A program made the position numbers and the translations under genes. A stretch of 64,000 nt of DNA from Rheum nobile (Eukaryota > Streptophyta > Magnoliopsida > Caryophyllales > Polygonaceae), in the NCBI GenBank assembly GCA_027886185.1, contig WOAB01000568.1, forward strand, positions 8,192,501 through 8,256,500, written 5' to 3'. Position 1 is the first letter of the stretch; each line of letters starts with the position of its first letter. The notes under the pieces are model-generated. The model saw only the letters and a list, made by a program, of their open reading frames with translations, did not search any database and had not been told where the DNA came from. Below are positions 46,287 through 55,979 of this stretch, piece after piece.

Positions 46287-47699
46287 TGATAGGTGATATA
46301 TTATATAGCACATCTAGTGGTTATTAGCATGATTTAGGTGATATTTGGATATGATTTGATGGTGATTCTGTAATCCGGAAGAGAAGACTAGAAGTAAAGA
46401 AATCATGGGATTTACAGAGGTTTGAAGTGCATTGAAGAGTGGAAGAACAGTATGCTGAATTCAATTGATTCGTTATCTTTACTCAGATGTCCAAATGGAG
46501 TGATTCCAATTCGAGGAGTTAGATCTTTAAGTCTACTGCAAGTCCTCAAAATATGAGCGTAATCCGAGTTGGTAATCAAAAGTTATGACGTTTGTACGAA
46601 AGTGTCGTAGTTGTTGGAGTACCACCGCACCCGCGGCAACATCACCGCACCCCGCGGTGAGCCAGCAGAGAAGAAGGCGCGAAGTTCCGAAGTTCTAGAA
46701 GACCACCGCACCCCGCGGTGGGTATTGCCGCACCCGCGGTGACGACGCGCTGAAGACTTTTCTCGGCTTAGTTCCGAGATCTTTTATCTGTTTTTCTTTT
46801 ATTTCTGAAACTTTGTTTTCAAGTTTGATATTTTCTTTTCTTTATTTCTGAATTATTTGCCCTAGTATTTAAGGTTATTTCTAAGACTTTGTTTAGATAA
46901 CCCTAGTTGCCACCTATCTTAGTTTTTCTCTCACAAACCCTATGAAGAACTAAGCTTCCATTGTTGCACTTGACATTTTGAAGCCTTCAATTGATTGGTT
47001 GTGAGTTTTCTACTCTTGTTCGATTTCCTATCTAGTTGGATTAATTCTCTTGTGCTTGAATGTTTATTGGTTTATGTTGATTTATCTAGAGTAGCTACCT
47101 AGGTCTATTGATATCTTCCTAATTGCTAGGATTTGTGATTCCGGGTTCGGGTTGCATATCTAGTAGCAAACACGATTTATATAAGCGGGTTGCGAGTGTT
47201 TATCGTGAGAGAGAGTTAATTGCATGCTATAGTAACGAGTTGTTTCTATTGCATGTATCTTGTTGAATCCTTGGTTGAATGCTATTGCTTTATTGAGTCT
47301 TGAAGGTTTTCGGATTTGATTTGGTAATAAGTACTATTAGGGCTGGTAGAACTAATAGTTACCTAAGATCGGGATAAGAACAACTATAGAAAAGATAAGA
47401 ACTTGAGACTAATAGAATTCAGTGATCAACCATATCTCTTGTTGTGTGGATCTTTGTCAGGTGTAGCGCTTTTCCCCATCATATTCACAACCTTTGCCTG
47501 CGAATTTGTTTGCTTTGCTTTAATTACTTGGTTCGAAAATCATACAACCCCCCCCCCCCCCCTAGTTCCTAGTTGGTGACTTAAAAAACACAAGAATTGA
47601 TAACATGATTCCCTTGGGTTCGACCCTGACTTGCTTGCTATACTCTTTAGTAGGTACTTTAGGATTTCTTTGATTAGACATACGACTTTAGCCCTGTCA
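46287..47699 (+). repeat. 5' LTR of Athila-3
   Basis: GC-rich inverted repeats ACCGCACCCCGCGGTGA and ACCGCACCCGCGG at 46622-46742. A run of about 19 C at 47547-47566 is only 6 C in the other LTR. Confidence 0.93.
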
Positions 47700-47703
47700 A
47701 ATT

Positions 47704-47721
47704 TGGCGCCATTGCCGGGGA
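47704..47721 (+). promoter_or_regulatory. Primer-binding site (tRNA-Asp) of Athila-3
   Basis: TGGCGCCATTGCCGGGGA, one base from the Athila-1 site. Confidence 0.85.
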
Positions 47722-47737
47722 ATCAAAATTTCTGTTT

Positions 47738-47983
47738 TTGTGGTTTTGTTTGTTACCAACTTTCGTGTGGACCTATCTTACGGTCCACACTCGTGCTACT
47801 GATTTCTTTTTCTTTGTTACAGATATGGAGTTCTGGGGAGAGCGGCGATGTGTCCCATACTCCTACGCATACACTCCAGGGTGGAGCGATCGCCCCAATT
47901 CGAGTTATGGGTACCAGCAATACCCTCCATATGGTCATGACTACCAGGAGTTATACTTGGAGCCACAATCGTTCTACCAATAG
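47738..47983 (+). pseudogene. Gag remnant of Athila-3 (N-terminal domain deleted)
   Basis: It starts like the other two (WTYLTVHTRATD) and jumps to the Tyr/Pro-rich part after the zinc knuckle (SYAYTPGWSDRPNSSYGYQQ). The whole retrotransposon gag domain and zinc knuckle, about 1 kb, are deleted. It ends at a TAG at 47981, where the same kind of sequence resumes at 48029. Confidence 0.7.
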
Positions 47984-48028
47984 GGTACTCCACGGCAGTA
48001 CAATCCGGCCTATGAGCATAGCCCACCA

Positions 48029-49060
48029 GTGTCCAATCCAAGTTCCTCCATGTCAACTGAAGATATGCTCCAAGCTTTGACTAAACATTTCAGCACTAGT
48101 GTTCAAACTAGGGAGTCTAGCATCAAGAATTTAGAAAAGCAGATGGAGCAAATGGTTGAAGCTATCAATAGGATTGATGCAAGAACTTCGGGAAATCTAC
48201 CGTCTCAAACGGTAGTAAACCCGAGGGAAAATGTTAGTGCCGTGACGCTTAGAAGTGGTAAGCAGCTGAACGTCGCTCCTAGTGCTGAAAAGGACGACAC
48301 GGGAAACGAGAGTTCTCAGTTGGGAAAACCGCACCCGTGGCAAGAAGACCGCACCCGCGGTGGGACTATAGAAGAGCAACTGAGCTCTCAGTCGAGATCA
48401 CCGCACCCCGCGCCACTCTCGCCGCACCCAACGGCCACACCACCGCACCCCGCGGTGAGTCACCTCACTCGCGGTGACGGAGCCCCAGAATTTCGAGACT
48501 TTTCTGTCGGGACGACCGCACCCACGGTGGATTCTGACCGCACCCGCGGTGGACCTTCTGGAGTTGTGAAAGAGCCCTACGTCGACACCTATGTTCGTCC
48601 ATACTTTCCTCCTCTCGGTTCTGAGAAGCCTCCCGCACCCTTCCCTGAGGCTCTGAAGGACACCCAAAAGGTGGAGAACGACAAAGGTTTATTTGACACC
48701 TTCAGTAGCTGCAAGGCGAACGTTCCTTTGGTCACACTGGCAAACAGCGTCCCTCGTTGCACAAAAGTTTTAAGGGCGCTGGGCAATATCAAAAAGAAAC
48801 CAAAGGGGAAGTACAAGAAGGAGGCCTTGATTCAAGTGGCAGATTTTTACATGCTGGATACGAGGCAGGATAAGCATGTAGCCCCTGAGATGTTGGGTAG
48901 ACCGTTCCTAAAGATGGCAAGTGCATTCATTGATATGAACAACGGTCCACCCATCATGAAGTGCAGGAGGACGGGGGTCAAGCTCGACATGGAATATACA
49001 AAGAGGCATCCCCCTGATATAGATCTCAGGAGTTCAGTTGCTGTGAGCAACCCGAGTTGA
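48029..49060 (+). pseudogene. Gag C-terminal part fused to a protease lacking its active site, Athila-3
   Basis: 343 open codons. A coiled coil (SSIKNLEKQMEQMVEAINRI) and TLRSGKQ, a linker that encodes the GC-rich inverted repeats (SPHPAPLSPHPTATPPHPAV, DRTRGGPSG), PPAPFPEALKDTQKVENDKG, then directly MLDTRQDKHVAPEMLGRPFL. The segment with the DLGAS motif is missing without a frame break. It ends DVSNPS-like (AVSNPS). It cannot be a working protease; whether the open fusion is made is unknown. Confidence 0.8.
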
Positions 49061-49863
49061 GGTTGTCTGAGTAAGAGGTCGAGCCACGACAATAACTAAG
49101 GTGTTGTCCGGGAGGAAACCCGAGGTATGTTTTTCATTCTTTGTTTTTGCATTTGTTTTTAGTGTGTTCTTGCTTTGTTTTTGTTTTTCTTTGTTTCCGA
49201 CTAACCTGCAGGGAGGAGACCCTATGCGAATTGAAGAAGGTATTTCCCACACCATTGTAAGTCTTCTTTTGCCCTGCACTGAAAATAAAATCCCCGAAAA
49301 AACCTTAAACGGGGATCAACAACAAAAAATCAAAAAAAAAATCAAAAAAAATTCAAAAAAAAAATTCAAAAAAAAAAACCGAAAAAACCTTAAACGGATT
49401 TTAAAAAAAAACAACAAAAAATCAAAAAAACAACAAAAAAGAGTTCTACCGTAGGCCAACTGTCCGGAGTTCCCCATGGAGAAGGTGCGTATCATGTTGT
49501 CAAAGAGGAGACATTCGCCCCACACATTATTTGGCAACGATGATGGCCTTACAGTCGACAGCTGGAGAGGAGGAACACCAGGGCCCACACCACAATGACA
49601 TCTGGGCCCATTTTTTTGTGTTCATTGAAGGCCGTGCAGCCCCGAATTCTTTGATATACCACTATTTACCAAAGTGGTTTCCTTTTGGTTGCACGATAGG
49701 AGAAGATTATTGATTAAGAAGATCTCGCGCAACACCAGAGACCTGGGCGTTACTGAGTATACCGCCTGCAACAACGAAAGTGTCCAAGCAGATCGGCGAC
49801 GTTGTGAGTTATTTTATTTTTTTTGCTTTTCCCTGTGCTTCTATTCTTTTTGTCTTTCATTAC
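49061..49863 (+). other. Non-coding region of Athila-3 with A-rich tract and hairpins
   Basis: CCCCGAAAAAACCTTAAACG with GGG at 49293-49315 (5-bp stem) and a second copy at 49378-49397 (CCG/CGG), separated by A-rich sequence. The later part (49440-49680) aligns with the relic in Athila-2. Confidence 0.6.
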
Positions 49864-49899
49864 ATTGAGGACAATGCAATGTTTAAGCATGGGGGAGAG
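49864..49899 (+). promoter_or_regulatory. Internal hairpin plus polypurine module, Athila-3
   Basis: CATTG-AGGA-CAATG followed by CAATGTTTAAGCATGGGGGA, matching Athila-1 and Athila-2. Confidence 0.65.
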
Positions 49900-49984
49900 T
49901 TTTATACTGGCTATGTCGCTGAGGAGATGAATAAAAAGAAAAGAGCCAAATATTGAAAAAAGGCATACATAAGAAATCCTGGGA

Positions 49985-50012
49985 TAGGTCGAAAACCCGA
50001 AAGGGCGGCCTA
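49985..50012 (+). ncRNA. GNRA-loop RNA hairpin I, Athila-3 (cis element)
   Basis: Outer stem TAGGTC/GGCCTA, bulge GAAAA, inner CCC/GGG, loop GAAA, 3' C. Confidence 0.65.
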
Positions 50013-50121
50013 GGTAATAAGCAGGTGGCTTAGACCAGCATTAGGCTGGGGTAATAATTGGTCAAGAGTGATGTGAGCATATGTGAGACCATCTATAGAA
50101 AAATGAAATGAGTGGCTTGGT

Positions 50122-50138
50122 GAAAACCCGAAAGGGCG
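50122..50138 (+). ncRNA. GNRA-loop RNA hairpin II, Athila-3 (cis element)
   Basis: GAAAACCCGAAAGGGCG, 131 nt after the equivalent point of hairpin I. Confidence 0.6.
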
Positions 50139-50416
50139 CCTTGGCAAAATGAGTGAAAAGAAAAAGAGTGATTTTTAGGAATCATCATTTTACTTGGCAT
50201 GGCGACATAAGAAGAGGAGTTATAAGGAGGAATCGGGTAGGCCACTTTTGGAGGAATAAGGTGATTAGATGGAGTTAGAATTAGATGAGTTTTGCATCAC
50301 TTGTTTTGGTTGTCTTAGAGCTTATTGTTGATGTGTTGTAACTACTAGTGTCATATTTTCTTGTACTTCCTGAGGCCTTGGAGCATGATTGATGGAGTGA
50401 GTTCAGTTTTTAGCTT

Positions 50417-50454
50417 ACTCGGGACGAGTAAAGGTCTAAGTATGGGGGAATTTG
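50417..50454 (+). promoter_or_regulatory. Terminal hairpin plus polypurine tract, Athila-3
   Basis: TTACTCGGGACGAGTAA, then GGTCTAAGTATGGGGGAATT abutting the 3' LTR; identical to Athila-1 over this stretch. Confidence 0.8.
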
Positions 50455-51862
50455 ATAGGTGATATATTGTATAGCACATCTAGTGGTTATTAGCATGATT
50501 TAGGTGATGTTTGGATATGATTTGATGGTGATTCTGTAATCTGGAAGAGAAGACTAGAAGTGAACAAATCATGGGATTTACAGAGGTTTGAAGTGCATTG
50601 AAGAGTGGAAGAACAGTATGTTGAATTCAATTGGTTCGTTCTCTTTACTCATATGTCCAAATGGAGTGATTCCAATTCGAGGAGTTAGATTTTGAAGTCT
50701 ACTGCAAGTCCTCAAAATATGAGCGCAATCCGAGTTGGTAATCAAAAGTTATGACGTTTGTACGGAAGTGTCACAGCTGCTGGAGTACCACCGCACCCGC
50801 GGCAACATCACTGCACCCCGTGGTGAGCCAGCAGAGAAGAAGGCGCGAAGTTCCGAAGTTATGGAAGACCACCGCACCCCGTGGTGGGTATTGCCGTACC
50901 CGCGGTGACGACGCGCTGAAGACTTTTCTCGGCTTATTTCCGAGATCTTTTATCTGTTTTTATTTTATTTCTGAAACTTTGTTTCCAAGTTTGATATTTT
51001 CTTTTCTTTATTTCTGAATTATTTGCCCTAGTATTTAAGGTTATTTCTAAGAATTTGTTTAGATAACCCTAGTTGCCACCTATCTTAGTTTTTCTCTCAC
51101 AAACCTTATGAAGAACTAAGCTTCCATTGTTGCACTTGACATTTTGAAGCCTTCAATTGATTGGTTGTGAGTTTTCTACTCTTGTTCGATTTCCTATCTA
51201 GTTGGATTAATTCTCTTGTGCTTGAATGTTTATTGGTTTATGTTGATTTATCTAGAGTAGCTACCTAGGTCTATTGATATCTTCCTAATTTCTAGGATTT
51301 GTGATTCCGGGTTCGGGTTGCATATCTAGTAGCAAACACGATTTACATAAGCGGGTTACGAGTGTTTATCGTGAGAGAGAGTTAATTGCATGCTATAGTA
51401 ACGGGTTGTTTCTATTGCATGTATCTTGTTGAATCCTTGGTTGAATGCTATTGCTTTATTGAGTCTTGAAGGTTTTCAGATTTGATTTGATAATAAGTAC
51501 TTTTAGGGCTGGTAGAACTAATAGTTACCTAAGATCGGGATAAGGACAACTATAGGAAAGATAAGAACTTGAGACTAATAGAATTCAGTGATCAACCATA
51601 TCTCTTGTTGTGTGGATCTTTGTCAGGTGTAGCGCTTTTCCCCATCCTATTCACAACCTTTGCCTGCGAATTTGTTTGCTTTGCTTTGCTTTAATTACTT
51701 GGTTCGAAAATCATACAAACCCCCCTAGTTCCTAGTTGGTGACTTGAAAAACACAAGAATTGATAACATGATTTCCTTGGGTTCGACCCTGACTTGCTTG
51801 ATATACTCTTTAGTAGGTACTTTAGGATTTCTTTGATTAGGCATACGACTTTAGCCCTGTCA
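50455..51862 (+). repeat. 3' LTR of Athila-3
   Basis: Matches the 5' LTR with scattered substitutions; the GC-rich cluster lies at 50789-50910 and several CCGCGG cores are mutated to CCGTGG. Confidence 0.93.
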
Positions 51863-52096
51863 ACAGACTATATTAGTGCATTGGAAATTTTAATCAGAAG
51901 ATGGAGTTCAACCCAAAACATCAATTCGTACAGGCAATTTTTTTTCTGATTTCTTACCTCCATACCTCATTTCATTTCTAAATCAAAGTTAATTCATTCC
52001 TTCAAAATTAAAAATAATGTTTTTAGTCTTCAAATGAAGACAAAGTGTTGATGAGTTGAACTAAAAAAAGCTGATATCATATTCATCCATACCTTT

Positions 52097-53217
52097 TTTT
52101 TTCTTTTTTTTTGATAAAGTAAAAATTCGAGAATCCAGAACAACCAAACCTGAAAAACTCGAGAGACCGAGCAAACGGCGTCGGACACCCGGCAACAAAC
52201 AACCAAACGAAAAAAACAAAAAGACGCAACAACAAAAGCACAACCCAAAAAACAACAGACACAAAAGAAAACAAAATACAAAACACAACCGAGCAAGCAT
52301 CCTACAAGCCTAATCAACGAGAAAGTCTTCAAACAGGGGTTGGAAACACCAACAAGGTCGCTTGAAGCAGCCGAAAAGAAGAAACAAGATAAAATCTGGG
52401 GGCAAAACGTCAGAAGAAACCACCAGGGATCATACGATCGCTATCTTGTCTCGAACCGAAACAACAATCTCAGATCAAACCAAAGAAAACCTGCAACAGC
52501 ACACAAACAACAAAACAAAGAAGGAAACAAAGGCGGGGGACAGGGGCAGGGGAAGGCGGTGGACAGGGAGGAAAAACAACATAAACAAAACATCACAAAA
52601 ACAACGAGAAGGAGGGCTGAAAGGAGGCGGGCGGCGGCGGGCCAAAGAAAGAGGTCGGAAAGGAGGAAGGCGATGGCGGGGTGACAGGGAGGGAGGTGGA
52701 CGGCGGCGAAGGATGAGTGGACGAGCCCGGAGGGGAGGTGGTCGGAGAGGTCGGGGAGGCGGAACCGGATCCGGAACTGGTCGACGAGGCCGGAGGAGGC
52801 AGCGGGGGGGGGGGGGGGGGGGGGGGTTGGACAGGAGAGGGAGCGGAGTGAGGGAGAGGGGTGGCGGCAGGAGGCCGGGATCTGGATCTGGTCGAAAGAG
52901 AGCAAAGTCCGATGATACAGCGCAGCCGGAGACGCCGATGGGCTCGGTTGGAGCAGGGAGCTCGGTCTGAGCGGGCTCGGTCGGAGCGGGTGCCATGGTG
53001 TTGGCGGTGACTCATCGGAGGCGAAGGCTCAGTTGGAGCAGGGAACTCGGTCGGAGCGGGTGCCATGGTGTTGGCGGTGACTCATCGGAGGCGGAGGCTC
53101 GACAGGAGCGGGGGTGGCTCGTCAAGGGGCGGTAGCCAAGGGTTCACAGCCCGTTAGGGCCGGCTCCCCCAGAGGGGAGCGTTTCCGTAGTTTTTTTGCT
53201 AGAGGAGAGCGTATCTT
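52097..53217 (-). mobile_element. PolyA-tailed non-LTR retroposon, 1.12 kb
   Basis: Flanked by a perfect 16-bp duplication ATTCATCCATACCTTT (52081-52096 and 53218-53233). The left end is T-rich, so the element is on the minus strand with a polyA tail. Its 5' part is GC-rich with a tandem repeat of about 70 bp (two copies in 52950-53104, each with CGGTCGGAGCGGGTGCCATG or close) and long Pro-rich frames starting MAPAPTE. A G run lies at 52806-52826. Most likely an internally deleted LINE; a processed pseudogene is the alternative. No enzyme domain is present. Confidence 0.8.
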
Positions 53218-53483
53218 ATTCATCCATACCTTTAAACAGCCATTCATATGTAAAAGAAAAAATACTAGTCATAATTACTCATCTTTCTATTGGCCTACGT
53301 GGAAGTTCACTTTACTCAAAGTAGGTAGACATTAACAAAAAAAGGAAATCAAATAGTATTGCATCCATGGACAAAAGAGAGATATAGTAAGAAATAAAGT
53401 AAGGGTATTATTGTATATTCATTCAGTGTCTTAATATTCGTGTAAAACCCCACAACGACAAATAAGCTTGAACAGATGGAGTA

Positions 53484-54238
53484 TTTTTCATATTGTGTAT
53501 CATAAAAATAAACTAGAATTCATATTTTATTTATTAATGTTTATATATTTTCATCTAAGGTTTGTATATCATAATATTCAAAAGTTTGTTTAAAATTCAA
53601 TTCGTAATTAATTTGAACAAAGGATAAGAAAGTAAAAAATTTGTAATTGCATTGGATGGAAAAAAAATGACGTGCTTAAAATTTTAAATTCTTAACAATT
53701 TTGTGTGTTTTGCTAAATAAAGAAAAAAGTGAAAGATAGAATAACAAAATAAAGTCAGCGGCACACACTGATTGAGGCTTGAAGACGTAACCTCGTGATA
53801 CCTCTCCACTCCGAAGTACCAGCCAGGCTAACGCACATCTATGATTTTTATTGATGGAAAACATTTATTAAACGTACAGGTTGATTTGTAGCCACGCGAT
53901 TATGAGGAACCAACAGATAATGATGGTCCGCATTTTACACGGAAACGGTTGTCCGCATTTGATCTCGTACCAAAAAAGTAATACAAACTTGGAAAAGTAT
54001 AGTAAATTAGTAGCCATAGTTATTAACATATATTTTGAAATGGAGGCAGATCCGGTAAAAAAGTATTTAAGTCAGAATACGCACATACATGTAAAAATTC
54101 ATACTGCGTTAGCTTTCACTTACATATAGTCACATATATATTAAAAAATATATATACATACATGCAAAAATTAATGTACATCTTAAGGTATGCATGAATG
54201 TTTGTCTGTATGTGCATGAGTTTTAACTTACACATACT
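53484..54238. other. A/T-rich intergenic DNA
   Basis: No ORF or element identified; a weak SINE-like stretch at about 53745-53850 was not accepted. Confidence 0.5.
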
Positions 54239-54243
54239 CATAC

Positions 54244-54659
54244 TGTTGAGGGTCAATTGAGAGTCCCATATCGGAACTGTGAGGTATCCAAGCCTAGTAT
54301 ATAAGTAGATGGGTTACTCCTCCTATTGTCAATTAGTTTTAGGATGGAACCCCATTGGACTTATGTGTTGGGCTTGACAGTTTGGCTCAAAAATATATCT
54401 CCCTGCTACAATTGGTATCAGAGCCGACGGTTCGGCTGGGGTCGGGCGTGGTTTGTGGGACCTTGTGTGGGACCTTCAAGTGAGAGGGAGATTGTTGAGG
54501 GTCAATTGAGAGTCCCACATCGGAACTGTGAGGTATCCAAGCATAGTATATAAGTAGATGAGATACTCCACCTATTACCAATTGGTTTTAGGATGGAACT
54601 TCATTGGACTTATGTGATGGGCTTGACAGTTGGGCTCAAAAATACATCTCCCCGCTACA
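54244..54659 (+). mobile_element. TRIM (terminal-repeat retrotransposon in miniature), 416 bp
   Basis: Two 167-bp LTRs (54244-54410, 54493-54659), both TGTTGAGGGTCAATTGAGAG...GCTACA. The PBS TGGTATCAGAGC at 54413-54424 is complementary to initiator tRNA-Met; the polypurine tract GTGAGAGGGAGAT precedes the 3' LTR. The internal region is 82 bp. Flanks CATAC and CACAC are a target duplication with one change. It has no coding capacity, as typical for TRIMs. No 5S-like promoter is evident, so it is not a Cassandra element. Confidence 0.93.
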
Positions 54660-54664
54660 CACAC

Positions 54665-55979
54665 ACATTAAAAAATATACGCACATACATGTAAAAATTC
54701 ATGTACGCCTACCAAAGTCATGCACATACAATCATAAATCCATGTACATCTGACATTCTCACGTTGTCACTTAAGCGCTCATTTTTACATGAACTTGATC
54801 CTTCTGAAATTAGTTTGCGTCAATCACTATGGTATATAGAAAACTATTTAGTGCACAAATATTGTTAATATTGATTCCCAATTAATTACTAATGCGATAT
54901 TATCCTAACAATATAGTGTAAACCAACACTAATTTGAGTGCTGCAATTGCGATAATGTGAACGGGATTTAAACTTCGACTAAAATGTTGTCGAAGTACGA
55001 AATTGATGTTAGTAACTGTGTACGTCTCAGGAACTGCAGTAGAACATGACTCTCTAAGGGATCAATCAATGTCGGTTGTATTCGGATAAGATTTGAATCG
55101 TGATGAACACTTTTCGAAATCAGTATTTTGCCCCTTATAAGCCTCAGGGAATCCACAAAATCTGAAGTGAGATAAGACAAATCTACTAGTTCATTTCAAG
55201 GCTTCTGAAGAAAACTAAACTTATAGAAATTTTTGTTTTCAGATTTCGACTTTTAGCAAGTTTTGTAAATGCCAGATTACTTGTGTATATATCTCCAACA
55301 CCAAATCCCGAAATCCTTTATATAAGCATTAGGGAGAACTTCCAAAATCAGTTACGGAAGTTAAGGGAAGTTACAGCGGCAGTTGGAAATAGTTACCAAC
55401 TGTTTTCAGCGGTTATCAACCATTCCCAACTGACCCACAACAGTTACCAATGGTTACCATCAGTTACAAAGTAGTTATGACGGTTATAGCGGTTACATAG
55501 TTGGTTTTACGAATAGTTACAAGCATATGAAACACGTGCTAAGAAAATCAACCAGCCATAAACATGCTTCTAGTCCCTTAGAAGTGAAATGACGCCCAGT
55601 TCCCTTCACAAGAAATGAACTAATGTCTAATTCCCTTTCCTGAAACTGTTTCAAGGGAACTTGAGCTTTACATGTAACATATACTTTTATTTCCCTCTAA
55701 AACTCAAGTCGTTTACACAAGCGTGTACTCCACACCCGAGCTCGCGTTATAACGAAATGAGTTCCCTTAGTGTCGCATGAATCCCGATCACATTAAATGG
55801 AAATGATTTCACTAAAATCACCAACAATCCTCCCCCATTTTAGTGTAATCCTTGATTCACAAAATAAGCAAGTCTTTAACCACAAACTCTATGCGTAAAC
55901 GAAAATGTCGAGACAATTTCCGCTTAGTGTAATTACACATTCCAAACACCCGGGAATCATGGTGTCATAACAATTGAAC
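54665..55979 (-). other. Probable distal part of a SIRE-like LTR, and flank
   Basis: Continuous with 58265 once the solo LTR is removed (target duplication TGAAC). There is no credible gene; a 70-codon minus frame at 54968-55180 has no known motif. A cluster of GTTAC/GTTATA motifs lies at 55345-55530. The left LTR end was not found. Confidence 0.45.

Larger units (their letters stand above)
46287..51862 (+). mobile_element. Athila-3: deleted non-autonomous Athila-like element, 5.58 kb
   Basis: LTRs 46287-47699 (1413 bp) and 50455-51862 (1408 bp), ends TGATAGGTG...CCCTGTCA; perfect target duplication ACAGA (46282-46286 and 51863-51867). PBS to tRNA-Asp and polypurine tract are present. Most of gag, the protease active site and all of pol are missing; it kept the cis-signals. 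Confidence 0.95.
46041..53481. mobile_element. Stowaway-like MITE split by two later insertions
   Basis: Left end CTCCCTCTATTCAAATTTAT (46041) and right end, read inward, CTCCATCTGTTCAAGCTTAT (from 53481); both ends are flanked by TA, the Stowaway/Tc1-mariner target. Without Athila-3 and the polyA retroposon the element is about 720 bp, long for a MITE and without a transposase. The match of the inverted repeats continues through TTTGTC. Confidence 0.75.

Noticed and set aside
52441..53066. Overlapping Pro-, Gly- and Arg-rich ORFs as genes
   Set aside because: They are open in several frames on both strands because of GC-rich low-complexity sequence inside a retroposon.
53745..53850. tRNA-derived SINE on the minus strand
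   Set aside because: The stretch GTTAGCCTGGCTGGTA and GAGGTTACGTCTTCAAGCC only loosely resembles A and B boxes; no tail or target duplication was found.
54244..54659. Cassandra-type TRIM with 5S promoter
   Set aside because: No 5S rRNA-like internal promoter is evident in the LTRs.
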